NCBI RefSeq assembly: GCF_003049685.1
Contig: NZ_PYSY02000001.1
Span: forward strand, 1,674,001-1,738,000
DNA from: Brucella pituitosa
GTDB taxonomy: Bacteria > Pseudomonadota > Alphaproteobacteria > Rhizobiales > Rhizobiaceae
DNA: 64,000 nt
Direction: 5' to 3'
The position numbers and the translations under genes were made by a program. Below, in pieces: positions 9,880 through 22,619 of this stretch. A model generated the notes under the pieces. That model worked only from the letters and a program-made list of their open reading frames with translations, ran no database searches and was not told the DNA's origin. The number at the start of each line of letters is the position of its first letter. The first letter of the stretch is position 1.

Positions 9880-11285
9880 TACTTCTTACCCTGTTCAGCC
9901 AGTTCTTTGGGAAGCGCATAAGCCCATTGCGTAATGTTGCCTGCACCGAGGAAAACTACGAAATCGCCCGGCTCAGCCACAGATGCGACGAGCGGCGCCA
10001 AGGCTTCAGGTCCGTTTGCATAACGTGCATCGCGATGACCAGCCGTCTTGATACGTGAAACCAGCGTTTCCGAATTCACGCCCTCAATCGGGTCCTCGCC
10101 AGCGGTATAAACCGGCATCACGATAACGGTATCGGCGTCGTTAAAGCACGCTGCAAACTCATCAAACAGGCTGTGCAGACGCGTATAGCGATGCGGCTGC
10201 ACGATACCGACAACTCGCCCTTTGGTTGCTTCGCGCGCAGCTTTCAGTACAGCGCGGATTTCGACGGGGTGGTGTCCATAATCATCGAATATCTCGACGC
10301 CATTCCACGAACCCGTATGCGTAAAGCGGCGCTTCACACCGCCAAATGCACCAAGACCGCGACGGATATCATCGGCTGAAATACCCAGCTCATGTGCCAC
10401 GGCAATAGCAGCCGTTGCGTTGGAAACATTGTGCAGACCCGGCATCGGCAGACGCAGGTCTTTGATCTCAGTCGTCTCACCCTTGCGCGAGCGGATCAGC
10501 ACGTCAAACAGGCTGACTGCACCTTCCATGCGATGATTGACAAAACGCACATCGGCCTGCGGATTCTGACCATAGGTCACAATACGGCGATCCTCGATGC
10601 GGCTCACCAGAGCCTGCACTTCCGGATGATCGAGGCACATCACACCAAAGCCATAGAACGGTACATTCTCGACGAACTGCGCAAAAGCTGCACGCACATT
10701 GTCAAAATTGCCATAATGATCCAGATGTTCCGGATCGATATTGGTCACAACCGCAATATCGGCCGGCAGTTTCAGGAACGTGCCGTCACTTTCATCGGCT
10801 TCAACGACCATCCAGTCGCCATCGCCCATGCGAGCATTGGTGCCATACGCATTGATGATACCACCATTGATGACAGTCGGATCAAGATGCCCGGCATCCA
10901 GCAAGGCAGCGACCATCGAAGTCGTGGTGGTCTTGCCGTGAGTACCGCCAATGGCGACAGCACGACGGAAACGCATCAGTTCGGCCAGCATTTCAGCACG
11001 GCGAACGATCGGCAAAAGCTTTTCACGGGCTGCTGCAAGTTCCGGATTGGTTTTCTTGATCGCGGTCGAGACAACAATCACTTCCGCATCGCCAAGGTTC
11101 TCAGCCTTATGGCCGACAAACACCTCAATGCCCTTCTCGCGCAGACGCTGCACATTGGCGCTGTCCGACTGATCCGAACCCTGAACCTTGTAGCCCAGAT
11201 TGTGCAGCACTTCCGCAATACCGCTCATGCCGATGCCGCCTATCCCGATAAAATGGACAAGCCCGATATTCAGCGGCATTTTCAT
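9879..11285 (-). CDS. murC: UDP-N-acetylmuramate--L-alanine ligase MurC
   Basis: Mur ligase that adds L-Ala to UDP-MurNAc. N-terminal [17 protein letters not shown] is the Rossmann-like UDP-binding segment, [14 protein letters not shown] the ATP P-loop (near residue 112), and [10 protein letters not shown] the signature of the C-terminal domain. Length is 468 residues. The ATG at 11285 has GGAAACC upstream and overlaps murG by 4 bp, so the genes are coupled. Confidence 0.97.
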   Translation of the reverse strand: MKMPLNIGLVHFIGIGGIGMSGIAEVLHNLGYKVQGSDQSDSANVQRLREKGIEVFVGHKAENLGDAEVIVVSTAIKKTNPELAAAREKLLPIVRRAEMLAELMRFRRAVAIGGTHGKTTTTSMVAALLDAGHLDPTVINGGIINAYGTNARMGDGDWMVVEADESDGTFLKLPADIAVVTNIDPEHLDHYGNFDNVRAAFAQFVENVPFYGFGVMCLDHPEVQALVSRIEDRRIVTYGQNPQADVRFVNHRMEGAVSLFDVLIRSRKGETTEIKDLRLPMPGLHNVSNATAAIAVAHELGISADDIRRGLGAFGGVKRRFTHTGSWNGVEIFDDYGHHPVEIRAVLKAAREATKGRVVGIVQPHRYTRLHSLFDEFAACFNDADTVIVMPVYTAGEDPIEGVNSETLVSRIKTAGHRDARYANGPEALAPLVASVAEPGDFVVFLGAGNITQWAYALPKELAEQGKK

Positions 11286-12409
11286 GGCCGGTTTCCTTTT
11301 TTCAATTCCTGAACTGATTTACCCGCTGCAATAGCCTCTGCGAGATCAGCAAGCAACTGCGCGGCATCCGGCTTACCAACGCTTTTTGCAGCTTTTGCCT
11401 GTTGTTCAAGCCTTTCAGGCTCATTCATGGCAGAACTTATGATCTCAGCCAGCCGCTGCGCAGTCAGCTCGGACTGGCGAACAACCTGCCCACCACCGGC
11501 TGCTGCGAGGGCTGCTGCATTCGCTGCCTGATCATGATCAAGTGCGTGCGGGAATGGCACGAGCATCGCCGGACGACCAATTGCTGCGATTTCCGAAACC
11601 GTTGACGCGCCTGAACGGGAGATCACGAAATGCGCGTCTGCAATGCGCGCAGGCATATCGTTGAAGAACGGCGCAACATCTGCCGGAACACGCAAACTCT
11701 GATAGGCTGCGCGAACAGCAGCTTCGTCTTCTTTGCGGGCTTGCTGAGTGATCAGCAGCCTTGCACGTTCATTGTCAGGCAAAAGCCCAATCGCTTCGGG
11801 GATCGCATTTGAGAAAAACTGCGCGCCCTGACTGCCACCAAACACCAGAAGGCGAAAACGCTGACCTTCTTTGGCTGACTTATAAGATGTGTTGGCAGCA
11901 GCAAGCACTGGCGGACGAACCGGATTACCAGTCGCAATAATCTTGTCCGCATAGGCGCCGCTTGTCTCAGGCAAGAAACCACCGGCAATCGCCTTCACAC
12001 GCCCAGCCAGCCCCTTATTGGCCCGGCCCATGACAGCGTTCTGCTCATGTACCATCGTCGGGATACCCATATTGCTCGCAGCATAAAGCGGCGGCAGTGT
12101 CGGATAACCACCAAAGCCAACGACGAGCTTCGGCTTCAAGCGGCGGAACAGCCTACGGCTATCGAGGTTACCCTGCCACAGTGACCAAAAGGTCTTGATA
12201 AGTGCAATCGGGTTACGGCCTGAAATCGTGGCCGAACGGATCACATGCACATGATCTTCGGAAAATGCACCGGCAAAACGCTGCGCGCGCGCGTCTGTTG
12301 CCAGATGCACGCCCCAACCGCGCGTCTTCAATTCATGCGCCAGCGCTTCCGCTGGGAAGAGATGGCCGCCCGTTCCCCCGGCGGCCAGTACGATTATGCC
12401 TTTTCCCAT
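11282..12409 (-). CDS. murG: Lipid II synthase MurG (UDP-GlcNAc:lipid I transferase)
   Basis: Peripheral inner-membrane glycosyltransferase (GT28) converting lipid I to lipid II. The N-terminal loop [20 protein letters not shown] and the second loop [17 protein letters not shown] are MurG hallmarks, and [20 protein letters not shown] is the UDP-GlcNAc site. I chose ATG 12409, which has GAGGGG just upstream and leaves 7 bp to ftsW; a start at 12439 would add ten residues and overlap ftsW. Length is 375 residues. Confidence 0.96.
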   Translation of the reverse strand: MGKGIIVLAAGGTGGHLFPAEALAHELKTRGWGVHLATDARAQRFAGAFSEDHVHVIRSATISGRNPIALIKTFWSLWQGNLDSRRLFRRLKPKLVVGFGGYPTLPPLYAASNMGIPTMVHEQNAVMGRANKGLAGRVKAIAGGFLPETSGAYADKIIATGNPVRPPVLAAANTSYKSAKEGQRFRLLVFGGSQGAQFFSNAIPEAIGLLPDNERARLLITQQARKEDEAAVRAAYQSLRVPADVAPFFNDMPARIADAHFVISRSGASTVSEIAAIGRPAMLVPFPHALDHDQAANAAALAAAGGGQVVRQSELTAQRLAEIISSAMNEPERLEQQAKAAKSVGKPDAAQLLADLAEAIAAGKSVQELKKGNRP

Positions 12410-12416
12410 ATTCCCC

Positions 12417-13565
12417 TCACAAAGCCGGAATGCGCTCACCCATACTGACCGTATGCGTCATGCGCGCTTCCGGACGGCGACGTGTCAGCGCCAGCAGGAT
12501 GCCCATGGTGATCGCAATCGCAACGAGCGAAGAACCGCCATAGGAGATAAACGGCAGGGTCATGCCCTTGGCAGGCATCAGATGCAGGTTAACCGCCATG
12601 TTGATAATCGACTGAAAGCCGAAGAGGATCACAATGCCGGATACAGCCAATCGCGTGAACGCGTCACGCTCACGAAGCGCAATCGAAAGCCCGCGGATCA
12701 CGATGAACGCAAAAAGCGCCATGATGATCATGCACAGGATGATTCCATATTCTTCTGCAGCAACCGAGAAGATAAAATCGGTATGGCTGTCTGGAATGAT
12801 GCGTTTGACCGTTCCTTCGCCCGGTCCCTGACCAAACCAACCGCCGCGCAAAATGGCTTCGCGGCCCGCATCCACCTGGAACGTATCACCCTCGCCGGTC
12901 ATGAAGCGATTCACACGGCCCGCAACGTGATCGAGCGTCATGTAAGCACCAAACGCACCGACAACCGCGATGCCGCCGAGGACCAAAATCCAGAACATCG
13001 GCAGTCCCGCGAGGAAGAACATTGCGCCCCATGTGCCTGTGGTGAGCATTGTCTGACCAAAGTCAGGTTGCAGCATCAACAATCCCGCAGTCACACAAAA
13101 CAACATCATCGCCAGAAAATAGCCCGGCATGTGGCCGCCACGTTCCCGCTCAGAGAAAAGCCACGCGCAAATAACCACAAAGGCTGGCTTCATAAACTCG
13201 GATGGCTGAATGGAAACACCCGCAAGACTGACCCAGCGACGTGCACCTTTAATCTCGATGCCGACAAACAAAGCCGCTAGCATCAGAAACAGCGAAGCTC
13301 CCAACAGGATCAGTGCAAAACGTCTGATCTGACGTGGTGACAAGAACGACACCCCAATCATCACCGCCACAGCCGGTATCATGAAGAAGGTCTGACGCTC
13401 TACAAAATGGAAGCTATCAAGACCGATGCGCTGCGCAACAGCAGGGCTTGCCGCAAAGGACAACAGCACACCAAGGCCCATCAGGGCCAGACATGCAGCC
13501 AGAAAGTAACGGTCGATTGTCCACCACCAATTGGCGACAGGACCGCGGTCAACACGACTTACCAT
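12417..13565 (-). CDS. ftsW: Septal peptidoglycan polymerase FtsW (SEDS family)
   Basis: Multi-pass inner membrane glycosyltransferase that polymerises lipid II at the septum together with FtsI. About ten hydrophobic segments are visible. SEDS signatures include [20 protein letters not shown] near residue 110, [11 protein letters not shown], and the late [18 protein letters not shown]. Length is 382 residues. The ATG at 13565 shares one base with the murD stop (TGATG). Confidence 0.96.
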   Translation of the reverse strand: MVSRVDRGPVANWWWTIDRYFLAACLALMGLGVLLSFAASPAVAQRIGLDSFHFVERQTFFMIPAVAVMIGVSFLSPRQIRRFALILLGASLFLMLAALFVGIEIKGARRWVSLAGVSIQPSEFMKPAFVVICAWLFSERERGGHMPGYFLAMMLFCVTAGLLMLQPDFGQTMLTTGTWGAMFFLAGLPMFWILVLGGIAVVGAFGAYMTLDHVAGRVNRFMTGEGDTFQVDAGREAILRGGWFGQGPGEGTVKRIIPDSHTDFIFSVAAEEYGIILCMIIMALFAFIVIRGLSIALRERDAFTRLAVSGIVILFGFQSIINMAVNLHLMPAKGMTLPFISYGGSSLVAIAITMGILLALTRRRPEARMTHTVSMGERIPAL

Positions 13566-14968
13566 CAGCTTTCCCCTCTAATCGGCTCGACACCCGGGAG
13601 CGCAAGAACGGCGTTGCGGAATGCATCACCGCGTTTTTCAAAATTCTGAAACTGGTCGAAACTCGCGCAAGCGGGCGAAAGCAGGACAACCGGCTCGCTT
13701 GCTGCATTATTGCCCGCATCCCGTGCTGCATGCTCAACAGCCGCAGCCAAAGTGTCGGAAATTTCGAACGCCACGGCATCGCCAAGTGTGGCAGCAAATT
13801 GCGCCGCAGCTTCACCTATCAGATAGGCTTTGGTGATGCGGGGGAAGAATTCCGACAAAGCGCTGATACCACCAGCCTTGGGCACGCCACCGGCGATCCA
13901 GTAGATGTGGTTCACAAAGGATGACAGCGCAGGTGCTGTTGCTTCAGCATTCGTCGCCTTGGAATCATTGACGAACAGAACCTTACCGCGATTGCCCACC
14001 TGTTCCATGCGATGCGCAAGACCCGGAAAGCTTTTCAGACCCGCACGAATTTCTTCGATTGCAAGACCAACTGACAAACAGGCGGTGATTGCAGCCAACG
14101 CGTTCTGCGCATTATGCGCGCCACGCAGCGAACCGATGCCGTTAAGTGAGGCCAGTTCTTCAATCTTGTCGTTCGTTGTCGAATAAAGCTTCGCCCCATC
14201 TGCAAAAGCACCATTCCCAAGGCGCTTATCCTTGGAGATACGGGCGACTTTTACGCCACTGCTTTCAAGACGGTCTGCAATGCTGGCGCAATAGTCGTCA
14301 TCCACACCAATAATTGCCACGCCGCTTTTCTCAACTAGCCGCTGCTTAATCGCAGCATAGTTTTCCATGGAGCCATGGCGGTCAAGATGATCAGGCGTAA
14401 GATTGAGAAGAATACCAGCAGTGGGATTGAGCGACGGCGCCAGATCAATCTGGTAGGACGAGCACTCAACCACATAGAAGCGGTTCGGCGCAGGCGCTTC
14501 CAGTGTCAGGATCGCTGTACCAATATTGCCGCCGAGCTGCATGTCGCGGCCTGAAGCCTTGATGATATGCGCAATCAGCGCGGTCGTGGTGGATTTGCCG
14601 TTGGTGCCGGTGATCGCGATAAACGGACAATCCGGTGCGATGTGATTGCGTTCACGCACGAAGAGTTCGACATCGCCGATAATCTCGACACCGGCAGCAT
14701 GAGCGAGATCAACAGTCCAGTGTGGCTTGGGATGCGTCAGCGGCACACCAGGCGAAAGCACAAAGGCGGCGAACTGCGACCAGTCCGCCTGCCTCAGATC
14801 ACCTGTTGCAATGCCTGCGCTCTGCGCGCGGGCCACACTGTCGGGATTATCATCCCAGGCAATGATCTTTGCACCACCGGCCACGATGGCCTTGGCCGTT
14901 GCGATACCCGACCCGCCCAGTCCGAAGAGGGCTACAGTCTTATCTTTAAGGGCAGTGATCGGGATCAT
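13565..14968 (-). CDS. murD: UDP-N-acetylmuramoyl-L-alanine--D-glutamate ligase MurD
   Basis: Mur ligase adding D-Glu. N-terminal [20 protein letters not shown] is the UDP-binding fold, [18 protein letters not shown] the ATP P-loop near residue 118, and [20 protein letters not shown] with SKATNAEAT the C-terminal domain entry. Length is 467 residues. It sits between mraY and ftsW with 9 bp and 1-bp-overlap spacing, so it is part of one long transcript. Confidence 0.96.
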   Translation of the reverse strand: MIPITALKDKTVALFGLGGSGIATAKAIVAGGAKIIAWDDNPDSVARAQSAGIATGDLRQADWSQFAAFVLSPGVPLTHPKPHWTVDLAHAAGVEIIGDVELFVRERNHIAPDCPFIAITGTNGKSTTTALIAHIIKASGRDMQLGGNIGTAILTLEAPAPNRFYVVECSSYQIDLAPSLNPTAGILLNLTPDHLDRHGSMENYAAIKQRLVEKSGVAIIGVDDDYCASIADRLESSGVKVARISKDKRLGNGAFADGAKLYSTTNDKIEELASLNGIGSLRGAHNAQNALAAITACLSVGLAIEEIRAGLKSFPGLAHRMEQVGNRGKVLFVNDSKATNAEATAPALSSFVNHIYWIAGGVPKAGGISALSEFFPRITKAYLIGEAAAQFAATLGDAVAFEISDTLAAAVEHAARDAGNNAASEPVVLLSPACASFDQFQNFEKRGDAFRNAVLALPGVEPIRGES

Positions 14969-14977
14969 TCGTCTGCC

Positions 14978-16060
14978 TTATCTCAGCTTCAGTGTGGAAA
15001 GGCCGATCATGGCGAGAATAATTGCCACGATCCAGAAACGGATCACGACCTGACTCTCCGTCCAGCCCTTCTTTTCAAAATGATGGTGAATTGGTGCCAT
15101 CAGGAACACGCGCTTGCCGGTGAGCTTGAACGAACCAACCTGAATGATGACCGAAAGCGCCTCAACGACAAACAGACCGCCAATGATCGCAAGAACGATC
15201 TCGTGCTTGGTCGCAACAGCCACTGTGCCAAGCATGCCGCCCAAGGCGAGCGAGCCAGTGTCACCCATGAAGATAGCCGCAGGAGGCGCATTGAACCAGA
15301 GGAAGCCAAGACCTGCACCAATGACTGCACCAAGCACCACGGCGAGTTCACCCGTTCCAGGCACGAAATGGATCTGCAGGTAGTCAGCGAAAATCGCATT
15401 ACCCGAAAGATAAGCGATGAAACCGAAGGAAGCAGCCGCAACCATCACCGGCACGATAGCGAGACCATCAAGACCATCGGTGAGGTTAACCGCATTGCCG
15501 GCGCCAACCATGACGAAGGCCGCAAGTGGAATGAAGAACCAGCCGAGATTGAGAACGAACTGCTTTACAAACGGGAACGTCAGCGATGAGGAAAACGGCT
15601 CCTGACCCGCGCGCATGATGATAAAGGCCGCAACTGCTGCGATCAGAAACTCGATAGCGAGACGCGACTTGCCGGAAAAGCCTTTGTCCGACTGCTTCGT
15701 GACCTTGAGATAATCGTCATAGAAGCCAATAGCGCCGAAGCCGACGGTGACCATTAACACAACCCAGACATACACGCTGGAGAGATTGGCCCAGAAGAAA
15801 CATGACACGAGAATGCCGGTCATGATCATCAGGCCGCCCATTGTCGGCGTCCCGGCTTTCTTGAAATGGGTCTGAGGGCCGTCAGCACGGATCGGCTGAC
15901 CTTTTCCTTGCCGCGCGCGCAACGAATTGATGATCGCAGGACCAAACAGGAACACGATCAACGCCGAGGTGATCATCGCACCGCCAGTGCGGAACGTGAT
16001 GTAGCGGAACACGTTAAACGGTGTCACATGCTCGGCGAAGATTGAAAGAAGCATCAACAT
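14978..16060 (-). CDS. mraY: Phospho-N-acetylmuramoyl-pentapeptide transferase MraY
   Basis: Polytopic membrane enzyme that moves phospho-MurNAc-pentapeptide onto undecaprenyl phosphate to make lipid I. Family motifs are visible: [13 protein letters not shown] near residue 87, GFYDDYLKV with the Mg-binding aspartates near 131, [13 protein letters not shown] near 210, and [13 protein letters not shown] near the end. Length is 360 residues with about ten membrane segments. It lies between murF and murD. Confidence 0.97.
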   Translation of the reverse strand: MLMLLSIFAEHVTPFNVFRYITFRTGGAMITSALIVFLFGPAIINSLRARQGKGQPIRADGPQTHFKKAGTPTMGGLMIMTGILVSCFFWANLSSVYVWVVLMVTVGFGAIGFYDDYLKVTKQSDKGFSGKSRLAIEFLIAAVAAFIIMRAGQEPFSSSLTFPFVKQFVLNLGWFFIPLAAFVMVGAGNAVNLTDGLDGLAIVPVMVAAASFGFIAYLSGNAIFADYLQIHFVPGTGELAVVLGAVIGAGLGFLWFNAPPAAIFMGDTGSLALGGMLGTVAVATKHEIVLAIIGGLFVVEALSVIIQVGSFKLTGKRVFLMAPIHHHFEKKGWTESQVVIRFWIVAIILAMIGLSTLKLR

Positions 16061-16085
16061 GCGGAGAAAAATCCCTCAAAAACTG

Positions 16086-17519
16086 CTACTCGGCAGGCAC
16101 TACTGGTGGAAACTGATTGGTAAGCGCCTTGACGATCCTGGAGAAGCCAATCCCCTTGGATGACTTCACCATAACAACATCGCCGGGGCGCACAGCCTTC
16201 GTCACCAGCGGCAACAATTCATCGGTGCTCTGCCTGTATTCGACGTGAATTTCAACCGGCAAGGCATTTTTGAGCACCGACATTTCACGTCCGCCGATAT
16301 AAAGCACATTCACTTCTGCATCGACGATGGGGCGCGCGAGGTCGGCATGGAGCTTTCCGGACTGGCGCCCAAGCTCCAGCATATCACCCAGAACGGCGAT
16401 GCGGCGACCGCGCGGTCCTTCCGGCGGGGTGGCCTGAAGAAGCGAAAGCGATGCGCGCATCGAAGTCGGGTTTGCGTTGTAGCTTTCGTCGATCAGCGTG
16501 AAGGAACCGCCATCAGGATGTTCCAGCACGTGACGCGCACCACGACCGCCTTCAGCTGAAAGCGTCGCCATGGCGATAGCAACTTTTGCCATGTCCGCAC
16601 CAACGAGATGTGCAGCTCCGAGAACGGCAAGCATGTTCTGCACGATATGGCGTCCGGGCATACCAACCTTTACGACTGCCTCTTCGTTGCCGATCTTGAC
16701 TGTCATGCATGAGCAGGTCGGATGCATCTTTAATTCGCGCAGGCGATAATCGGAACGGGCGTTCTCGCCAAAGGTCACGACGTGCTCAACGCCTGCCTTT
16801 TCAGCCAGCTCTTCAAGCTGTTTGAAACGCTTGTCGTCCCGATTGATTAGCGCATAGCCGCCCGGTACAACACCTTCAAAAATCTCAGCTTTCGCGACTG
16901 CGATTTCTTCGAGATTCGCAAAATGACCAAGATGCGCAGGCGCGATCAACGTGACCAGCGCTACATGCGGGCGGACCATCTTAACCAGTGGGCGAATTTC
17001 GCCGTGATGGTTCATGCCGATTTCGAATACGCCGTAATCAGTATCCGCAGGCATACGGGCAAGCGTCAGTGGCACGCCCCAATGATTGTTGAACGAAGCA
17101 ACCGACGCATGGACCTTGCCTGAATCGGCAAGCACATGACGCAGCGCTTCTTTTGTTGTCGTTTTACCGACGGAACCTGTGACGGCAATGATCTGCGCGG
17201 TGGAGCGTTCGCGCGAAGCAATACCGAGCTTGGTCAGTGCTTCAAGCACATCCTCAACCACAATCATCGGAACTTTAAGATTACCGAGTGCCGGAAGGCG
17301 CGATTCATTGACGACCAGAAGACCTGCACCCGCGGCCATAGCAGCGGTTGCAAAATCATGACCATCAAACAGATCGCCTTTGATTGCGAAGAAAGCTTCG
17401 CCGTCCTTCAGCGTGCGGCTATCGATGGAAATCCCGGTGATACCCGCAGGCAACGTACCGAAAGGCCGGCCTTCCATGGCCTCCACCATATCGGCAGATG
17501 TCCAAAGCCAGTCACTCAT
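16086..17519 (-). CDS. murF: UDP-MurNAc-tripeptide--D-alanyl-D-alanine ligase MurF
   Basis: Mur ligase that adds the D-Ala-D-Ala made by Ddl. SIDSRTLKDGEAFFAIKGD is the N-terminal substrate domain, AVTGSVGKTTTKEALRHVL the P-loop near residue 115, and DESYNANPTSMRASL the C-terminal signature. Length is 477 residues. The start at 17519 lies 12 bp after the murE stop; MraY follows after 25 bp. Confidence 0.96.
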   Translation of the reverse strand: MSDWLWTSADMVEAMEGRPFGTLPAGITGISIDSRTLKDGEAFFAIKGDLFDGHDFATAAMAAGAGLLVVNESRLPALGNLKVPMIVVEDVLEALTKLGIASRERSTAQIIAVTGSVGKTTTKEALRHVLADSGKVHASVASFNNHWGVPLTLARMPADTDYGVFEIGMNHHGEIRPLVKMVRPHVALVTLIAPAHLGHFANLEEIAVAKAEIFEGVVPGGYALINRDDKRFKQLEELAEKAGVEHVVTFGENARSDYRLRELKMHPTCSCMTVKIGNEEAVVKVGMPGRHIVQNMLAVLGAAHLVGADMAKVAIAMATLSAEGGRGARHVLEHPDGGSFTLIDESYNANPTSMRASLSLLQATPPEGPRGRRIAVLGDMLELGRQSGKLHADLARPIVDAEVNVLYIGGREMSVLKNALPVEIHVEYRQSTDELLPLVTKAVRPGDVVMVKSSKGIGFSRIVKALTNQFPPVVPAE

Positions 17520-17531
17520 CCCTTATGCTCC

Positions 17532-18998
17532 TCAAGCCTTATGCTCTTCAAGGCGGGCAGCCAATGCTGCCGCCACTTCCGTATGATCAGAAAACGGCAA
17601 AGTAATATTGCCAACGATCTGACCTTCTTCATGTCCCTTGCCCGCAACCACCAGTGTGTCGCCCGGCATCATCATGGAAACTGCAGTGAAAATTGCCTCG
17701 CGACGATCGCCGATTTCGGTGGCGCCGGGAGCTGCCGCCATAATTTCCGAACGGATCTGCGCAGGCACTTCCGAACGTGGATTGTCGTCAGTTACGATGG
17801 CAACATCGGCCAGACGCGCAGCAATTTCGCCCATGATCGGGCGTTTACCCTTGTCGCGATCACCGCCGCAGCCAAACACCACGATCACACGGCCCGTCGT
17901 AAACGGACGGACAGACGTCAGGACATTTTCAAGTGCTTCCGGCTTATGCGCATAGTCAACGTAAGCAGGAGCGCCTTCTTCCGTGGCACCAACCAGATCA
18001 AGGCGACCCGGAGCGCCCTTAAGACGCTCAAGTGCACGCATCGCAGCAGCAGCAGGAACCCCCGTCACAATGGCCAGCCCTGCTGATACGAGCGCATTGG
18101 CTACCTGAAAATCACCTGCCAGCGGCAAGGCAATTTCGAAGATTTCATCGGCAATACGAACCTCGACATGCTGACGGAAACGCTCATGCTCCACACGCTT
18201 GATCGTGATGAAATCGCCCTTACGGCCGACAGTTTTAACATCGCAGCCGGCAGCTTTTGCCGCTTCAATCGCCTGGGGCGAAAACTGATCATCCGCAAAA
18301 ATGATCGCAGGCGACCCTTTTGGCAAAAGTGTATCGAACAAGCGCATCTTGGCATGCAGATACTCTTCAATCGTCGCATGATAGTCCATGTGATCGCGAC
18401 CGAGATTGGTGAAAGCACCGGCAGCAAGCTTCACGCCATCAAGGCGTCGCTGGTCGAGACCATGCGAAGAGGCTTCCATCGCAGCATGGGTCACGCCTTC
18501 GTCGGTAAGCTCTGCGAGAAGACGATGCAGTTCAACAGGATCAGGCGTTGTCAGTGAATTATAGTCGCTGCGCGTTGGCGAAAAGACGCCCGTGGTTCCA
18601 ATATTGGCCGCAGGAAAGCCCGCATAAGCCCAGATCTGGCGGGTGAAGGACGCGACCGACGTCTTGCCGCTCGTACCAGTCACGGCAACCATGACTTCAG
18701 GCTGTTTGCCATAGAATTGGGCGGCCGCAACTGCGAGGGCGTGGCGCGGATCATCGACATGCAGTACCGGCACACCTGGATTTTCCAGGACCGTATTTTT
18801 GCCAGCGATGATCGCAACTGCGCCACGCTTGACTGCGTCGGCGGCATAGGCGGAGCCATCAGCCTTTACACCCTTGAGGGCCGCAAAAAGGAAGCCGTTT
18901 TCGACTTTACGCGAGTCTGACGTGACGCCGGTAATGTCCACTTCGCCCGCAGCGCCGGAGGCCAGTTCTTTAAAGAGTGTAATTTCCTTCAGCTTCAT
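17532..18998 (-). CDS. murE: UDP-MurNAc-L-Ala-D-Glu--meso-diaminopimelate ligase MurE
   Basis: Mur ligase adding the third stem residue. [20 protein letters not shown] is the UDP-binding domain, [18 protein letters not shown] the P-loop near residue 108, and the DNPR sequence in [14 protein letters not shown] (near residue 410) marks specificity for meso-diaminopimelate. Length is 488 residues. It follows ftsI by about 60 bp and precedes murF by 12 bp. Confidence 0.96.
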   Translation of the reverse strand: MKLKEITLFKELASGAAGEVDITGVTSDSRKVENGFLFAALKGVKADGSAYAADAVKRGAVAIIAGKNTVLENPGVPVLHVDDPRHALAVAAAQFYGKQPEVMVAVTGTSGKTSVASFTRQIWAYAGFPAANIGTTGVFSPTRSDYNSLTTPDPVELHRLLAELTDEGVTHAAMEASSHGLDQRRLDGVKLAAGAFTNLGRDHMDYHATIEEYLHAKMRLFDTLLPKGSPAIIFADDQFSPQAIEAAKAAGCDVKTVGRKGDFITIKRVEHERFRQHVEVRIADEIFEIALPLAGDFQVANALVSAGLAIVTGVPAAAAMRALERLKGAPGRLDLVGATEEGAPAYVDYAHKPEALENVLTSVRPFTTGRVIVVFGCGGDRDKGKRPIMGEIAARLADVAIVTDDNPRSEVPAQIRSEIMAAAPGATEIGDRREAIFTAVSMMMPGDTLVVAGKGHEEGQIVGNITLPFSDHTEVAAALAARLEEHKA

Positions 18999-19059
18999 GG
19001 TCTTACCAAATCCAGGTTCAGTGGCGCAGTTTCCGCTCCCAATAGCGGAAGTGCACGAA

Positions 19060-20841
19060 TCAGTCGTTTATCGAATCAGCGGAAGCGATCTCTGCAGCTG
19101 CTGGCGCAAATTCCTGTTTAAAATCGGGCTTTACCCCCAAAAAGGTGGCAGAGCGTCTAATAATGTCTGCAACCATCGGGGCGGCATTAAGACCAGCCGT
19201 TGCGCTGTACTTACCTTCTTCGGGTTTTGGCTCATCGATGATCGTCAAAACAACATAGGTTGGATCGTCCATCGGGAAGGATGCAAGGAAGGCGTTGAAG
19301 CGTACATCTTTCGAATAGCGGCCATGAACAACCTTTTCCGCTGTACCGGTTTTGCCGCCAACGCGATAACCCTGAACCGTAGCACGCTTACCCGAACCAC
19401 CCTGAGCGGTCGAGTTCAGGCGATAGAGATAACGCATATCGGCAGAAACCTGCGGATGAATAACCTGCTGCGCCACCTGATCGGCCTGAGCCTGTGTACG
19501 TGTAAGGAAGGTCGGTTCGATCAGCTTGCCGCCATTCATCAAAGCCGCAGCACCCACCGCGGTTTGCAGCGGGGTCGTCATCATGCCGTGGCCAAACGAA
19601 ATGGTCATGGAATGAACTTTCTTCCAGACGCGTGGTTCGACAGGACGGGCAACTTCCGGCAATTCCGTCTGCATGCGATCAAGCAGGCCGATCTTCTTGA
19701 GGAATGCGCGGTGACCTTCGATACCAACCACATTCGCCTCATGACCCGAGCCAATGTTGGACGAGAAGATGAATACTTCCGGCAGCGTCAGCACACGGCC
19801 TTTACCATGGAAGTCGCGGATGGTCTGACGACCAATCACCAGCGGACGCGATGCATCAATCCTGGAATTGAGAGTGAACTTACCTGAATCGAGCGCCATT
19901 GCGGTGGTGAAGCTCTTGATCGTCGAGCCCATTTCATAGGTGCCCGCTGACATACGGTTCAGACGATCCTTGTCGAGCGCATGCACAGGATTGTTCGGAT
20001 CAAAATCCGGAACAGAAGCCATGGCGATAACCTCGCCGGTCTTCACATTCAGTACCACTGCGCCCGCAGCAATTGCACGATAGCGTTCGACTGCCTTGAC
20101 CAACACGTCACGCATGATGTGCTGAACGCGAATGTCGATCGAAAGACGGACTGGTTCAAGCGACTGTCCGGTCGCCATACCGACAGCACGCAGGTCACTC
20201 AGACCCTGACTATCGATATACTTCTCCATGCCAGCAATGCCCTGATTATCGACATTCACCAGACCGAGAACATGGGAAGCCGTCGGGCCACCGGGATAAA
20301 AACGGCGCTTTTCAGTACGGAAACCGATGCCCGGCACACCAAGCGCCATGATCTGGCTCTGCTGGCGTGGCGTCAGACCGCGCTTGATCCAGACGAAGCC
20401 AGCACCACTCTTGAGACGACGATAGGTCGCTTCCCAATCGAGATCAGGAATGACCGTCGAAAGCAGCTCGATGGTTTCATCCGGATCGACAATCTTGCGT
20501 GGCTCGGCAAAGAGCGAAGAGGTTTTGATATCGGTCGCAAGAATTTCGCCGTTACGGTCCAGAATATCAGGTCGGGATGCAAGCTGATGCACGGCAGGAC
20601 CGTTGGAATCGTCGTCCTCACCACCAATTACACCGAAATAGACGAGCTTGCCGCCAATCACGCCGTAAATGCCGACAAAGCACGCAATTGCCATCCAAAG
20701 ACGATTGCGTGCACGATTGCCATGCTTCTTACGGGAACCGACAAACGCCATATTGCCGACCAGCTTTTCATTGCCAGCCGGCTCAAAACCGTCATCGCCG
20801 TTCTGCTTGTTCTTTTTGGAAAATCCGAGCTTCAGCCGCAT
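19060..20841 (-). CDS. ftsI: Septal transpeptidase FtsI (PBP3)
   Basis: Class B penicillin-binding protein that cross-links septal peptidoglycan as partner of FtsW. A cytoplasmic tail of about 46 residues precedes the membrane anchor ([20 protein letters not shown]). The transpeptidase motifs are in order: STIK at 306-309, SSN at 360-362 and KTGT at 497-500. Length is 593 residues. The start lies 3 bp after the ftsL stop. Confidence 0.97.
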   Translation of the reverse strand: MRLKLGFSKKNKQNGDDGFEPAGNEKLVGNMAFVGSRKKHGNRARNRLWMAIACFVGIYGVIGGKLVYFGVIGGEDDDSNGPAVHQLASRPDILDRNGEILATDIKTSSLFAEPRKIVDPDETIELLSTVIPDLDWEATYRRLKSGAGFVWIKRGLTPRQQSQIMALGVPGIGFRTEKRRFYPGGPTASHVLGLVNVDNQGIAGMEKYIDSQGLSDLRAVGMATGQSLEPVRLSIDIRVQHIMRDVLVKAVERYRAIAAGAVVLNVKTGEVIAMASVPDFDPNNPVHALDKDRLNRMSAGTYEMGSTIKSFTTAMALDSGKFTLNSRIDASRPLVIGRQTIRDFHGKGRVLTLPEVFIFSSNIGSGHEANVVGIEGHRAFLKKIGLLDRMQTELPEVARPVEPRVWKKVHSMTISFGHGMMTTPLQTAVGAAALMNGGKLIEPTFLTRTQAQADQVAQQVIHPQVSADMRYLYRLNSTAQGGSGKRATVQGYRVGGKTGTAEKVVHGRYSKDVRFNAFLASFPMDDPTYVVLTIIDEPKPEEGKYSATAGLNAAPMVADIIRRSATFLGVKPDFKQEFAPAAAEIASADSIND

Positions 20842-20843
20842 GG

Positions 20844-21269
20844 TCAGTGCCTCGCTCCATTCTTCTTGATACTGCCGGTGGTCGTTGCATCGGGTCCAAG
20901 AACGCCGCTTGCCACCAGTTCATCGCTGCCTGAAATAAGTTTCTGAATATCGTCCAGCTGGCGTTCTGGAATGTCCTGCACGCCCATCGCAAGCTGCTCC
21001 GCTTCAATGGGTGCAAGTTTCAGCTCATCAGAATAAACGCCAACAAGGCTCTGCAAGCGACCCGGCTGGGTCATCAATGCCCAATCCGCGCGCAGAAGCG
21101 TAATCGTATCTTTCTCGGAATCGATCTGGCGCTTGAGCTTGGAAATAACCGCGATCTGCCTCTCCGCATCATATTTGATGGTGTAGGTGATCGTTGCTGC
21201 TACCAGCATCGCCGCTATCATGATGAGTTCAAAAGTACGCAGCACTCGTTCAACTCCGGGCCAGTTCAT
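20844..21269 (-). CDS. ftsL: Cell division protein FtsL (FtsL-like bitopic protein)
   Basis: Small bitopic divisome protein. A short basic N-terminus leads to a membrane segment ([20 protein letters not shown]) and then a heptad-like coiled coil ([20 protein letters not shown]). I identify it by position between rsmH and ftsI plus this architecture, since FtsL sequences diverge strongly. I chose ATG 21269 ([10 protein letters not shown]), which overlaps rsmH by 20 bp; ATG 21311 is an alternative. No good Shine-Dalgarno site precedes either, suggesting coupling to rsmH. Confidence 0.85.
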   Translation of the reverse strand: MNWPGVERVLRTFELIMIAAMLVAATITYTIKYDAERQIAVISKLKRQIDSEKDTITLLRADWALMTQPGRLQSLVGVYSDELKLAPIEAEQLAMGVQDIPERQLDDIQKLISGSDELVASGVLGPDATTTGSIKKNGARH

Positions 21270-22293
21270 GCGTTTCAGGCAATTTAGGCAGCCCGAAAAG
21301 CGAAAGATCATCTTCAAGAGGCGGATTCTCAGTCCTCAGACCAGCGCGCAATTTCGCGGAGCGGGCACGTGGATTGCGCTCTTCTTCTTCTGCAGTTGGG
21401 CCAACGGCACCTTTCACTGCAGGTGTAAAACTCGGATGGCGCACATGTGTCTCAGGCAAATGCCGTGAACCTGCACTACCACCAGCGCGGTCTGCAAAGT
21501 AACGCTTGACCATGCGATCTTCCAGCGAATGGAAGGTTACAACAACCAGACGTCCGCCCGGCTTGAGCACGCGTTCGGCTGCAAGCAGTGCTCGCGCCAG
21601 TTCACCCAGCTCGTCATTCACATAGATGCGTAGCGCCTGAAACACACGCGTTGCAGGATGAATGGGCACTTTCGGATTGCGACCAACCAGCGATTCAATC
21701 GCATTGGCGAGATCCAGCGTGCGCGTGAAAGGCTGAGATTCACGACGCTTTTCGATCATGCGGGCTATGCGACCTGCATTGCGTTCTTCACCCAGAAAAT
21801 TGAAGATGCGTGCGAGATCGCCCATCTTCAGGCGATTCACGACATCAGCCGCACTTGGGCCGTTGCGGGACATGCGCATGTCGAGAGGCCCGTCCTTCTG
21901 GAAGGAAAAGCCACGCTCGGCTTCGTCGATCTGCATCGACGAGACACCGATATCGAGCACAACGCCATCCACTTTCGCGCCTTCTCCCTCGACTTTTTCA
22001 ACGGCTTTATCCAGCGCCGAGAAACGGCTTTCAACCAGATTGAGCTTGCCTTCGAACTGCTTTTCCATGGCACGACCGGCTGCGATTGCGGTCGGGTCGC
22101 GGTCAATAGCGATGACGTTCGCACCCTCTTCCAGAATGCGTCGGGTATAACCGCCTGCACCGAATGTGCCATCGACGATTATTTTGCCGGATTCGGGCTT
22201 CAGGGCATCGATCACTTCGGAAATAAGCACCGGAACGTGACGGACCTGAGCCCCTTCGGCTTGAGATTGGTCTCCGCCGAGGCTAGCCATCAT
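21250..22293 (-). CDS. rsmH: 16S rRNA (cytosine1402-N4)-methyltransferase RsmH (MraW)
   Basis: SAM-dependent methyltransferase that modifies C1402 of 16S r[21 protein letters not shown] and [16 protein letters not shown] (SAM-binding motif I) open the protein, followed by [15 protein letters not shown] and [29 protein letters not shown] is the late family signature. Length is 347 residues. The start at 22293 has AAAGGA upstream; a second ATG is directly adjacent. It is the first gene of the dcw transcript here, since no mraZ precedes it. Confidence 0.96.
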   Translation of the reverse strand: MMASLGGDQSQAEGAQVRHVPVLISEVIDALKPESGKIIVDGTFGAGGYTRRILEEGANVIAIDRDPTAIAAGRAMEKQFEGKLNLVESRFSALDKAVEKVEGEGAKVDGVVLDIGVSSMQIDEAERGFSFQKDGPLDMRMSRNGPSAADVVNRLKMGDLARIFNFLGEERNAGRIARMIEKRRESQPFTRTLDLANAIESLVGRNPKVPIHPATRVFQALRIYVNDELGELARALLAAERVLKPGGRLVVVTFHSLEDRMVKRYFADRAGGSAGSRHLPETHVRHPSFTPAVKGAVGPTAEEEERNPRARSAKLRAGLRTENPPLEDDLSLFGLPKLPETHELARS

Positions 22294-22619
22294 CCCGATC
22301 CTTTCCCGGGATCAAGTCCCGCTATCCTGTGTTTTCTTTGTGGATTCCGGCCAATTGTAGACAAGCTTCTATTTGGCGGATTCGTTCAAACAGTTATCGG
22401 ATATTAAGCTTAATGAACCGTTATCCTTTGCCGCGCCCATTCAGAAAACCGAGGCTTATACAAAAGTTTTTCTGGTACGATTTTGCATGATCCACAGCCC
22501 GTAAACAGCGCTTCTGAGCAGGTGTCAATTCGTCGAATATCCGAACAGCACGATCACATATTTATGAGAAAAGCCCCCCATTCTCTGCCGTTGACGGGAA
22601 AGCTTCGCAGGTCTATTAA
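22294..22619. other. Divergent rsmH / mntH upstream region
   Basis: About 325 bp between the two divergent genes, expected to hold the main dcw promoter. I found no mraZ reading frame here, nor anything long enough for it. A near-match to a CtrA box (TTAA-N7-TTAT at 22410-22424) is present but not convincing. Confidence 0.5.

Noticed and set aside
22410..22424. A CtrA-like box TTAA-N7-TTAT upstream of rsmH
   Set aside because: One base off the consensus in an AT-rich stretch; too weak to annotate as a site on its own.
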